Translations under genes and position numbers: made by a program
In this document: piece by piece, positions 1-5,353 of the stretch
Position numbering within the stretch: the first letter of the stretch is position 1
Layout: each line of letters opens with the position of its first letter
Notes under the pieces: model-generated
Database searches by the model: none
Told to the model about the DNA's origin: nothing
What the model saw: the letters and a program-made list of their open reading frames with translations, nothing else
Assembly: GCA_964371745.1 (NCBI GenBank)
Contig: CAYJNS010000045.1
Span: 1 to 8,709, forward strand
DNA length: 8,709 bases
Reading direction: 5' to 3'
Origin: CAKOSP01 sp964371745
GTDB taxonomy: Bacteria; Bacillota_I; Bacilli_A; RF39; UBA660

Positions 1-1
1 A

Positions 2-232
2 TCTGGAGCGGCAGAATATTTAACATTTGTATCAAGTTACGGAAACGTTAATCAACATATCAAAACAATTTTTAATGATAATGAATTAGATGAAATTGCA
101 ACTATTAGGAAATTCTTAATAGTTCAAAATATTTATAAAAAATATAAATATTTTGGTAAATACTTATATTTATATGTTAAAATAGAAGTAAGAAAGAGGA
201 AACTAAGATGGATAGTAAATTGTTGGAAATAA
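2..232 (+). pseudogene. RhuM-family protein remnant (decayed, cut by window edge)
   Basis: Reading frame 2 is open from the window edge to a TAA at 230-232. It begins SGAAEYLTFVSSYG and continues NVNQHIKTIFNDNELDE then IATIRKFLIVQ. The opening resembles the usual N-terminus of RhuM-family virulence proteins, and the second part resembles their conserved 'hINEHIKxIFxDNELxExxxIRKFxI' segment. From memory of the family, about 30 residues (the 'VRYENexIWLTQxxmAELf' stretch) should lie between them, so an internal deletion has joined the two parts in frame. Homology stops near position 127; the rest (YKKYKYFGKYLYLYV...) looks like non-coding AT-rich sequence read through. The large C-terminal part of RhuM is absent. 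The frame overlaps the start of the Fic gene at 208 and has no role there. RhuM and Fic/DOC domains often occur together or fused, so this may be the remains of a former partner. Less likely it is a short functional protein. Confidence 0.6.
175..183 (+). promoter_or_regulatory. Candidate extended -10 promoter of the Fic gene
   Basis: TGTTAAAAT has the TGn extension and a TAAAAT -10 box (178-183). Predicted transcription would start near 190, just before the GAGG ribosome site at 196-199. No good -35 is visible; TTGGTA at 153-158 has a long 19-bp spacer. The surroundings are nearly pure A/T, so chance matches are likely. Confidence 0.35.
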
Positions 233-948
233 ATGAATTAAAAGAAAAGATAAGTAGTTTAAGACAATTATCACTAGGAGAAGTAGAAAAATTAAATGAA
301 AATTTTATGCTTGAATATACCTATGACAGCAATGCAATTGAAGGAAGTGCTTTAACTTTAGATGAAACTGCTTTAGTTATAAAAGAAAAAATTACAATTA
401 GTGGTAAACCGGTTTCAGATCATTTTGATGCAATAGGGCATAAAGATGCATTTTATTACATACTTGATTTAGTGAAAGATAATAAAATGCTAAGTGAAAG
501 TGAAATACTTAACATTCATAATTTAGTTTTAATGAGTAGACCTGATGATAGAAGGAAGTTTAGAAAAATACCTGTGCAGATTATGGGTAGTAACGCAGAG
601 TTAGCTCAGCCTTTTATGATTAAGCCAGGACTTGATAATTTACTTAATTGGTACCATGAAGAAAAATCTATGCATATTGTAGAAAAAATCGCACTTTTTC
701 ATCTTAAATTTGAAAGAATACATCCATTTATTGATGGTAATGGTAGATGTGGTAGATTAATTATTAATTTTGAGCTGATGAAAAATGGATTGCTTCCAAT
801 TAATATAAAAAATATAAATAAAAAAGATTATTATGATGCATTTAAAAGTTATGATGAACTTGAAGACTTTAAAGTAATGACTAATTTAATTGCAGATTAT
901 CTAATTTTTGAACTTGAAAAATATATTAGTATTTTAGAAACTAATTAA
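208..948 (+). CDS. Fic family protein (class II, putative AMP-transferase)
   Basis: This 246-residue protein carries the full Fic core HPFIDGNGRCGR at residues 172-183. It has the catalytic His172, the metal-binding Asp176 and phosphate-binding Asn178, Arg180 and Arg183. The family usually transfers AMP from ATP to hydroxyl side chains of target proteins. The auto-inhibitory motif is present upstream as SNAIEG (residues 41-46, the (S/T)xxxE(G/N) pattern with Glu45), which makes it a class II Fic with inhibitor and enzyme in one chain. The flap segment around 118-128 (KFRKIPVQIMG) fits the target-docking hairpin. There is no signal peptide or membrane segment, so it is cytoplasmic. A GAGG site 8 nt before the ATG supports the start. 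Length and motifs look intact. A 162-residue unknown gene follows after 19 bp and is probably cotranscribed. The target protein cannot be told from sequence. Confidence 0.93.
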   Translation: MDSKLLEINELKEKISSLRQLSLGEVEKLNENFMLEYTYDSNAIEGSALTLDETALVIKEKITISGKPVSDHFDAIGHKDAFYYILDLVKDNKMLSESEILNIHNLVLMSRPDDRRKFRKIPVQIMGSNAELAQPFMIKPGLDNLLNWYHEEKSMHIVEKIALFHLKFERIHPFIDGNGRCGRLIINFELMKNGLLPINIKNINKKDYYDAFKSYDELEDFKVMTNLIADYLIFELEKYISILETN

Positions 949-967
949 AAAATGAGGAGTGATATAT

Positions 968-1456
968 ATGAAAAATGAAGAAGTTAATTTTCCTGAAAAA
1001 TATGCATTAATGCCAATTATGAAACAAACTGGCTGGGAAACAGGCCTTCCAGGATGGGAAATTAAAAGAGTTGAAGAAGTTGTAGCGTATGTTGCTATGG
1101 AATGTTATTTACTTGAGGAAGTAATTAATTATTACAAAAATGGAACAAATAAATCAAAATTTTTAGTTGTATTTGCAAAATCAAAACATGATTTTTCCAC
1201 TGAAATTAAACCATTTGACAATGTTTATGGAGTAAATACTAGTGGACAATATGTTGATAGTATTTATGATGAACTTGAAGAAGTTAAACTGCAAGAAACA
1301 ATAATTAATAAAAAATTAATTGAAGAAAGTGGAAGATATTATCCAGTTGATAAGCGTGAGTTTATAAAACAAAGGATTTCTGATTATGTTACAAAATATG
1401 TTACTGAAGCAGATGATAGAAGAATTAATCCTAAAGTAAAAACTTTAAGATGTTAA
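968..1456 (+). CDS. Conserved-looking hypothetical protein downstream of Fic
   Basis: This encodes 162 residues starting MKNEEVNFPEKYALMPIM. The frame is open from a GTG at 959, but that codon lies inside the GAGGAG ribosome site (954-959). The ATG at 968, 8 nt after it, is therefore the better start. No domain is recognised with certainty. The N-terminal phrase FPEKYALMPI followed by a Gly/Trp-rich QTGWETGLPGWE is reminiscent of an uncharacterised family of similar-sized Firmicute proteins, from memory only. The protein looks soluble, with mixed alpha/beta composition, a YVAMECYLLEE helix near residues 41-51, and a basic, Lys/Arg-rich C-terminus (KREFIKQRISDYV, then DDRRINPKVKTLRC). It has no signal peptide or transmembrane helix. 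It sits 19 bp after the Fic gene with no promoter between, so the two likely form one transcript. Whether it is functionally linked to Fic, for example as a regulator, is not shown. Confidence 0.8.
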   Translation: MKNEEVNFPEKYALMPIMKQTGWETGLPGWEIKRVEEVVAYVAMECYLLEEVINYYKNGTNKSKFLVVFAKSKHDFSTEIKPFDNVYGVNTSGQYVDSIYDELEEVKLQETIINKKLIEESGRYYPVDKREFIKQRISDYVTKYVTEADDRRINPKVKTLRC

Positions 1457-1478
1457 AATAATCAAACAGTTTTAAATA

Positions 1479-1499
1479 TTACTGTAGTTGTATCAGTAA
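1479..1499 (+). repeat. Short inverted repeat after the Fic operon
   Basis: TTACTG (1479-1484) and CAGTAA (1494-1499) form a 6-bp perfect inverted repeat with a 9-nt loop. It lies about 20 bp after the stop of the 162-residue gene. A loose T-rich stretch (TATTTTTCTTATTT) follows about 8 nt later, so it could be a weak terminator. The stem is short and the T run is not adjacent, so an operator or chance is equally possible. Confidence 0.2.
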
Positions 1500-1542
1500 C
1501 TGGAAGTATTTTTCTTATTTATTATGTGTTGCACAAAAATTC

Positions 1543-1571
1543 TTTTAAATTAATATTAAACATGTTATAAT
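1543..1571 (+). promoter_or_regulatory. Promoter of the 255-residue hypothetical gene
   Basis: A perfect TATAAT -10 box lies at 1566-1571 with a TGn extension (TGT, 1563-1565). A weak -35 (TTTTAA, 1543-1548) sits 17 bp upstream. Transcription would start near 1578, immediately before the AGAGGTGAG ribosome site at 1581-1589, giving a leader of only about 15 nt. TTGCAC at 1529-1534 is a better -35 by sequence but is about 31 bp away, too far for sigma-A. Confidence 0.5.
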
Positions 1572-1593
1572 ACATTACTAAGAGGTGAGTATG

Positions 1594-2361
1594 ATGAGAA
1601 AAGTTGAACTATATAAAGTGTTATTTTCATTAATAGAGGAAAATAAAAAATTAAATAACCAAATTAAAGACACTATTCAGTTTATAGATAAATTTAATAT
1701 AACTGATGGTACAAATATGGAAATGATTGATAAAGGGACATTATTGTGGATTTATCAAAATTTTATGTTAAAAAAAATAAATGATTGTGAAAAACAAAAT
1801 TATTTAAATATATTAAAACCTAATGGGGTATATAAAGGTATTGATTTTGAAAAAAAATCTACACTTTCAGAAGAGGATTTAAAATTATTAGGTTATAAAG
1901 TTGATATTAATATGTTTATTGAAAAAACAAAGGAAATTGCTAATAATGAATATTATCAATTTCTTAATCAAAACAATTCAAGTATTAACGGATGCCATAC
2001 AAAAGATTCAGTTAAATTAATTAAAAATAAAGGTATTCATATTGAGGAATATAGTGATATTATTTATGGTAAATTTGCAACAGAAGAAAAGTGTGTCGAT
2101 CAAATATTAGCTGTTTTTTGTATGAATTATAATACAGTTTACTTAGGGCCTGGTATAAATTATTATAAAAATTATGAATCATTTTTCAATTATTTAATAC
2201 CAATAGAAGAGTTGCCTGTTTACTGGAAAAACAAGATTGATGAAAATAGTCAATTAAAATTATATTTTGATTTTCAACCTGCAATTAGTGAAAATATTAG
2301 TGAATTGATAGTGGAAAATAATTCTACCGAATATATTCTAATTAAATGTAAAAATAACTAA
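1594..2361 (+). CDS. Hypothetical protein, 255 residues
   Basis: I do not recognise this protein. The frame opens at a GTG (1585) that lies within the ribosome site AGAGGTGAG. Two ATGs follow at 1591 and 1594; the second gives normal spacing and is chosen. The N-terminal 40 residues (KVELYKVLFSLIEENKKLNNQ, then IKDTIQFIDKF) look helical and may form a coiled coil. The middle is Lys/Asn-rich and includes a NGCHTKDSVKLIKNKGIHIEEY region (about 131-152). The C-terminal third has a more hydrophobic, mixed-strand character (AVFCMNYNTVYLGPGINYYK, about 170-189). No signal peptide or transmembrane helix is evident. It has its own promoter and an 91-bp gap before the PurZ-like gene, so it could be a separate unit or lead the following gene cluster. 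Low complexity and Lys/Asn bias come with the AT-rich genome. Codon structure and a proper ribosome site make it a real gene. Confidence 0.78.
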   Translation: MRKVELYKVLFSLIEENKKLNNQIKDTIQFIDKFNITDGTNMEMIDKGTLLWIYQNFMLKKINDCEKQNYLNILKPNGVYKGIDFEKKSTLSEEDLKLLGYKVDINMFIEKTKEIANNEYYQFLNQNNSSINGCHTKDSVKLIKNKGIHIEEYSDIIYGKFATEEKCVDQILAVFCMNYNTVYLGPGINYYKNYESFFNYLIPIEELPVYWKNKIDENSQLKLYFDFQPAISENISELIVENNSTEYILIKCKNN

Positions 2362-2400
2362 TTCATTTTTAAGATATTATAAAATGTGATTTAGATTATA

Positions 2401-2429
2401 TTTTAAATAATATTATAACACTACATAAT
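2401..2429 (+). promoter_or_regulatory. Candidate promoter before the PurZ-like gene
   Basis: CATAAT (2424-2429) lies 17 bp after a TTTTAA (2401-2406) and 11 nt before the AGGAGGG ribosome site (2440-2446). This is the same geometry as the other promoters in the window. Another choice is TATAAC at 2414-2419. The whole 91-bp gap is A/T-rich, so neither is secure. Confidence 0.25.
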
Positions 2430-2452
2430 ATTTTGCAACAGGAGGGTTTTGT

Positions 2453-3784
2453 ATGATAAAAAATGTAATAGCGATTATTGATGGAGCTGCAGGTAGTTGT
2501 GGTAAAGGTAAAGTAATAGGTGAGGTAGCCACAGAATATAACATTCTTGCATCTATTACTAATAATATGCCTAATGCAGGTCATACTTTTGTATCAGAAA
2601 GTGGTAAAAACTATATATTTAGAAATATACCTGTCTCAATTGTAAATAAAAATGCGGAAGCTTTTATTGGCCCTGGATCTTTTATTGATATGGAAGATTT
2701 TATAATAGAATACGAAAGTGTTAAAAATTTATTAGGTGAAAGAAAAATATATGTTCATCCAATGGTAGCTTTAATAGAAGAAAGACATAAAGAATATGAA
2801 AGAAAAAATTTGAAATCAGGATCAACATTTAAAGGTTGTGGGGCTGCATTAGCTGAAAAAGTAACTAGAAACCCTAATTTGAAATTTTTTAAAGGATATA
2901 AAAATGCAGTAGTAATAAGTGCTGATGAGTATTTAGAAAAACTTCATAAACACTTAAATAATCCATCTGGATATGTAGTACTTGAGGGTGCTCAAGGAGC
3001 GGACTTATGTCTTAATCATAGTGATAATCATCCTTATGTTACTAGTAGAAATGTATCAGCAGCGCAAAGTCTTGCTGATTCAGGAATAAGCGCAAAGAGG
3101 TTATTTAAAACAATTATGGTTATTAGACCTTTTCCTATTAGAATAAGTAATATAACAAAAAGTGGGGAATATATAAATTCAGGGTCTTATGGAAATGGGG
3201 ATGAGCTAACTTGGTCACATATAAATATCTCATCTTTAATGGGAATTTATCCTACAAAAGATATGTTTGATGATATAAGTTATAATATTGATGAAAATTA
3301 TACTATTTTTTTATTAAATAATTTATGTGATAGTATTTTATTTGAAGTATTAGGGCCTTATAGAAATATAAATGATTTAAGTGTAGTAGATATTTTAGAA
3401 CTTGAAAGAAAATATAATATACTTCAAAATAAAAAAATTTATCAAAGTAAAATCATAGATTTATTTAATAATGAAATTATAATTGATTTATCAGAAACAA
3501 CAACGGTTACCAAAAAAGAAAGAAGAGTTTTTGATTTAGATATTAAAAAACTTAAGAATAATTGTTTGATTAATGAACCAGACTATTTGTATTTAAACTT
3601 CTTTACGCAACTTAACATTAATTATAAAAATATAATTGGTAACTATGATGATATATATTTTGATAGATATATTAGAAGTCATTTAGAATGGCTAGAAGTA
3701 GAAACAGCTTGCAATATATCAACTCTTGGAACTGGTTCTAAAAATATGGAAAGAATTGTAAAATATAAAATGAATTTTAATTGA
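2453..3784 (+). CDS. PurZ-like adenylosuccinate synthetase paralogue
   Basis: This 443-residue protein has the PurA/PurZ fold from end to end. The P-loop region is DGAAGSCGKGK (10-20), where PurA has GxQWGDEGKGK, so the catalytic Asp is Ser15 and the Glu is Cys16. The catalytic His is kept in NAGHT (His44). GSTFKGCG (123-130) with EKVTR (135-139) matches the PurA IMP-phosphate region, and EGAQG (178-182) followed by HPYVTSRN (193-200) is conserved. IRPFPIRISN (224-233) and the SGSYGNGDELTW stretch (243-254) resemble phage PurZ rather than PurA. The aspartate-binding loop is ETTTVTKKERRVFDLD (348-363). The GTP-specifying TKxD of PurA is replaced by LNFFTQ (381-386). STLGTG (423-428) closes the active site. 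Relative to PurA there is an insertion of about 90 residues before the aspartate loop. PurZ condenses dGMP with aspartate using ATP on the way to 2-aminoadenine; the substrate here is inferred only. The AGGAGGG site 6 nt before the ATG fixes the start. The next gene follows after 7 bp. Confidence 0.88.
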   Translation: MIKNVIAIIDGAAGSCGKGKVIGEVATEYNILASITNNMPNAGHTFVSESGKNYIFRNIPVSIVNKNAEAFIGPGSFIDMEDFIIEYESVKNLLGERKIYVHPMVALIEERHKEYERKNLKSGSTFKGCGAALAEKVTRNPNLKFFKGYKNAVVISADEYLEKLHKHLNNPSGYVVLEGAQGADLCLNHSDNHPYVTSRNVSAAQSLADSGISAKRLFKTIMVIRPFPIRISNITKSGEYINSGSYGNGDELTWSHINISSLMGIYPTKDMFDDISYNIDENYTIFLLNNLCDSILFEVLGPYRNINDLSVVDILELERKYNILQNKKIYQSKIIDLFNNEIIIDLSETTTVTKKERRVFDLDIKKLKNNCLINEPDYLYLNFFTQLNINYKNIIGNYDDIYFDRYIRSHLEWLEVETACNISTLGTGSKNMERIVKYKMNFN

Positions 3785-3791
3785 GGTATTA

Positions 3792-4328
3792 ATGAAACTA
3801 AGCGAATGTAAAAAATGTGGTTTATATCAAAATCAATCACCACTTATAGATAAGACTAGACAAGCCGAAGTAATGTTTGTTGGTTTATCTGCAAAGATAA
3901 TAAAAACAGATAGTGATATACCACTTGATTCAAATACAAATTCAGGAAAAATTATCAAAGAAATTGAAAACTATTTTAGTGATATTAGTTTTTATAAAAC
4001 AAATTTAGTAAAGTGTGTACCGTTAGATAAGAAAAATAAACTTAGATATCCTAATCAAGTTGAAATAAATAGTTGTATAGAAAATTTATTTGAAGAAATA
4101 AGTCTAGTAAAACCTAAAGTAATATTTTTATTAGGAACTAAAGTTTCAATGGCATTTTTTTCAAATTTAAAATTAAAATATATAAAGAATCTTCCTGTTG
4201 AAATAGATGATATTTATTATATTTCAATAGATCATGCTTCGTATATCTATGTATATCAAAAGAAAAATAAAGAAGAGTATATTAATAATATTGTTGAGTT
4301 TATAAATAAATATATAAATAAAAGATAA
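3792..4328 (+). CDS. Uracil-DNA glycosylase-superfamily protein with Fe-S cysteines
   Basis: This 178-residue protein resembles family 4 uracil-DNA glycosylases. It keeps the four cysteines expected to bind a 4Fe-4S cluster: CKKC (Cys6, Cys9), VKC (Cys75) and INSC (Cys95). TNLVKCVPLD (70-79) and KPKVIFLLG (107-115) match the family's 'NxVKCRPP' and 'PkvIvxLG' blocks. The catalytic regions have drifted: motif A, normally VGEAPG.xED, reads VGLSAKIIKTDSD (30-42), so the usual acidic residue after the Gly is Leu. The C-terminal HPS motif reads DHASY (147-151), keeping the His. Classical uracil excision is therefore doubtful; a changed base specificity or a non-catalytic DNA- or nucleotide-binding role is possible. 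It starts 7 bp after the PurZ-like gene, whose end (TTGAGG, 3781-3786) supplies its ribosome site, so the two are translationally close and surely cotranscribed. It is cytoplasmic, with no membrane segment. Confidence 0.83.
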   Translation: MKLSECKKCGLYQNQSPLIDKTRQAEVMFVGLSAKIIKTDSDIPLDSNTNSGKIIKEIENYFSDISFYKTNLVKCVPLDKKNKLRYPNQVEINSCIENLFEEISLVKPKVIFLLGTKVSMAFFSNLKLKYIKNLPVEIDDIYYISIDHASYIYVYQKKNKEEYINNIVEFINKYINKR

Positions 4329-4343
4329 TTATCTTTTATTTAT
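4314..4343. terminator. 30-bp perfect palindrome at the end of the UDG-like gene
   Basis: Positions 4314-4328 are the exact reverse complement of 4329-4343: 15-bp arms with no spacer, built around AAAAGAT/ATCTTTT. It includes the UDG-like stop codon (4326-4328). A transcript would fold into a hairpin ending in a U-rich arm, so it may act as a weak, possibly bidirectional, terminator or as an mRNA-stabilising hairpin. Only one G-C pair is present and there is no separate T run, so termination would be partial. A protein-binding operator is also possible. Confidence 0.4.
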
Positions 4344-4351
4344 GGTAAAAT
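4343..4351 (+). promoter_or_regulatory. Candidate extended -10 before the Nudix gene
   Basis: TGGTAAAAT has a TGn extension and a TAAAAT -10 box (4346-4351) 12 nt before the AAGGAAG ribosome site at 4364-4370. It directly follows the palindrome. No convincing -35 is seen. If real, the Nudix and nucleotidyltransferase genes have a start of their own. Confidence 0.3.
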
Positions 4352-4376
4352 AAATTTATTGAAAAGGAAGTGTATT

Positions 4377-4907
4377 ATGGAATATTTAAATTTATATGAT
4401 GAAGATAAAAATTTAACAGATGAATATTTATTAAGAGATAAAAATAAAGAAAAGAACATACCACCTAATAGATATTATATGGTAGTGTTTGTTATAATTG
4501 AAAACTTAGATGGAGAAATGTTGTTGCAATTAACTTCTAAAAATAAACATAGTGAAATAGCCCTTACTGGTGGTCACGTTAAAAAAGGCAGTAATGGGAA
4601 AACTACTGCTTTTGAAGAAATAGAAGAAGAGTTAGGGGTAAAAATTAATTTAAAAAAAATAAAACTAATTCAAACAATAAAGTTAGAACAAGAATTTTTT
4701 GAAGTTTATCATATTAAAGATGATATAAAAATTTCAAACATGACTTTAGATAAAACTGAGGTAGAATCTGTTAAATATTATAATTATGAAGAATTGAAAA
4801 CGCTTTTAAAAGAAAAAAAGATAAGAAAATGTAATAGAAGTATTATTTTAGATTATTTATGGAATTATAATAGAGCTAAGATGAAGGCAAAAAATGAAAC
4901 AAAATAG
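4377..4907 (+). CDS. Nudix hydrolase
   Basis: This encodes 176 residues. The frame extends upstream to a TTG at 4359, but the ribosome site AAGGAAG (4364-4370) lies downstream of that codon and 6 nt before the ATG at 4377, which is chosen. The Nudix box runs from Gly66 to Val88 (GHVKKGS, seven residues, then EEIEEELGV). The metal-binding EExxEE core (Glu80, Glu81, Glu84, Glu85) is kept. The first Glu of GX5E is Ser72 and the usual Arg of REUXEE is Glu80, both uncommon. Nudix enzymes hydrolyse nucleoside diphosphates linked to another group, such as dNTPs, damaged nucleotides and sugar or dinucleotide polyphosphates. The opening MEYLNLYDEDKNLT resembles the isopentenyl-diphosphate-isomerase-like Nudix subgroup, so substrate cannot be assigned. 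It overlaps the next gene by 14 bp, so the two are coupled, and it follows the PurZ-like/UDG-like pair after a palindrome. Confidence 0.9.
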   Translation: MEYLNLYDEDKNLTDEYLLRDKNKEKNIPPNRYYMVVFVIIENLDGEMLLQLTSKNKHSEIALTGGHVKKGSNGKTTAFEEIEEELGVKINLKKIKLIQTIKLEQEFFEVYHIKDDIKISNMTLDKTEVESVKYYNYEELKTLLKEKKIRKCNRSIILDYLWNYNRAKMKAKNETK

Positions 4908-5280
4908 AATGAAAAAAGAAGAACTTTTAAAACTTATAAATTCACTTAAAATAAGCCTTGATGAATTTTGGGTGATTTCTTCTGGGGCACTAGTACTTCG
5001 AGATTTATTTTTAGATGCTGGCGATTTAGATTTAGCGGTAACAAAAAAAGGTTTTGAAGAACTTAAAAAAAATTATAATATGTTTAAAACAGAAAAAGGA
5101 ACTTATCAAATAACTGAAGATATAGAATGTTTAATAGATACTAAAGATTCTTTTAAATATGAAACTGTAGATGGAATTAATTTAGAAAGATTAGAATACT
5201 ATTATGAGTATTTAAAAACAAGTAAAAGAGAAAAAGATAAAATAAAATATGAAATTGTAAAAAAGTCATTAAATAAATAA
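4894..5280 (+). CDS. Minimal nucleotidyltransferase-like protein
   Basis: This 128-residue protein has the pattern of the small nucleotidyltransferase fold. SSGALVLRDL (29-38) takes the place of the hG(G/S) turn, GDLDLAVT (43-50) gives the Dx(D/E) pair Asp44 and Asp46, and IECLID (77-82) offers Glu78 as the third acidic residue. The phrase VTKKGFEEL (49-57) is typical of this short protein family as I remember it. Such proteins transfer NMP groups to proteins, RNA or antibiotics, or are inactive partners; no substrate is evident. The ATG at 4894 lies inside the Nudix gene with GAAGG (4883-4887) 6 nt upstream. An alternative ATG at 4909, just after the Nudix stop, would give 123 residues. The gene is translationally coupled to the Nudix gene and is followed directly by an intrinsic terminator, so it ends the cluster. 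Confidence 0.72.
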   Translation: MKQNRMKKEELLKLINSLKISLDEFWVISSGALVLRDLFLDAGDLDLAVTKKGFEELKKNYNMFKTEKGTYQITEDIECLIDTKDSFKYETVDGINLERLEYYYEYLKTSKREKDKIKYEIVKKSLNK

Positions 5281-5294
5281 TTAATGATTTTTTT
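5261..5294 (+). terminator. Intrinsic terminator of the PurZ-like/Nudix gene group
   Basis: A 12-bp stem pairs 5261-5272 with 5281-5292 (core CATTAA/TTAATG, one G-U pair) with an 8-nt loop. It ends in a run of seven T (5288-5294). The 5' arm and loop overlap the last codons and stop of the nucleotidyltransferase-like gene. Although AT-rich, this is a classical terminator shape and sits between two transcription units. Confidence 0.68.
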
Positions 5295-5304
5295 ATGAAA
5301 TAAA

Positions 5305-5333
5305 TTGTTTTCTAAAAAAATATTTGATACAAT
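5305..5333 (+). promoter_or_regulatory. Promoter of ppdK
   Basis: TTGTTT (5305-5310), a 17-bp spacer, and TACAAT (5328-5333) preceded by a TGA extension (5325-5327) make a good sigma-A promoter. Transcription would begin near 5340, and the GGAGG ribosome site is at 5343-5347, so the leader is about 14 nt. It directly follows the terminator of the preceding gene group. Confidence 0.6.
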
Positions 5334-5353
5334 ATTATAGTTGGAGGAAAAAT

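Noticed and set aside
959..967. GTG start for the gene after Fic
   Set aside because: The GTG overlaps the GAGGAG ribosome site; the ATG at 968 has proper spacing.
2396..2584. Minus-strand open frame of 62 codons
   Set aside because: It lies antisense to the start of the PurZ-like gene, is Cys/Tyr/Thr-rich low-complexity sequence, and has no ribosome site.
2453..3784. Housekeeping PurA
   Set aside because: The catalytic Asp, the QWGDEGKGK motif and the GTP-specifying TKxD are missing, and PurZ-type segments are present.
1..5280. Prophage carrying a Z-genome pathway
   Set aside because: No phage structural, polymerase, integrase, MazZ or DatZ genes are visible; only PurZ-like similarity supports the idea.
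5324..5353. TTG start for ppdK
   Set aside because: It would lie upstream of the GGAGG site and inside the predicted -10 region, and the extra ten residues do not match the family N-terminus.
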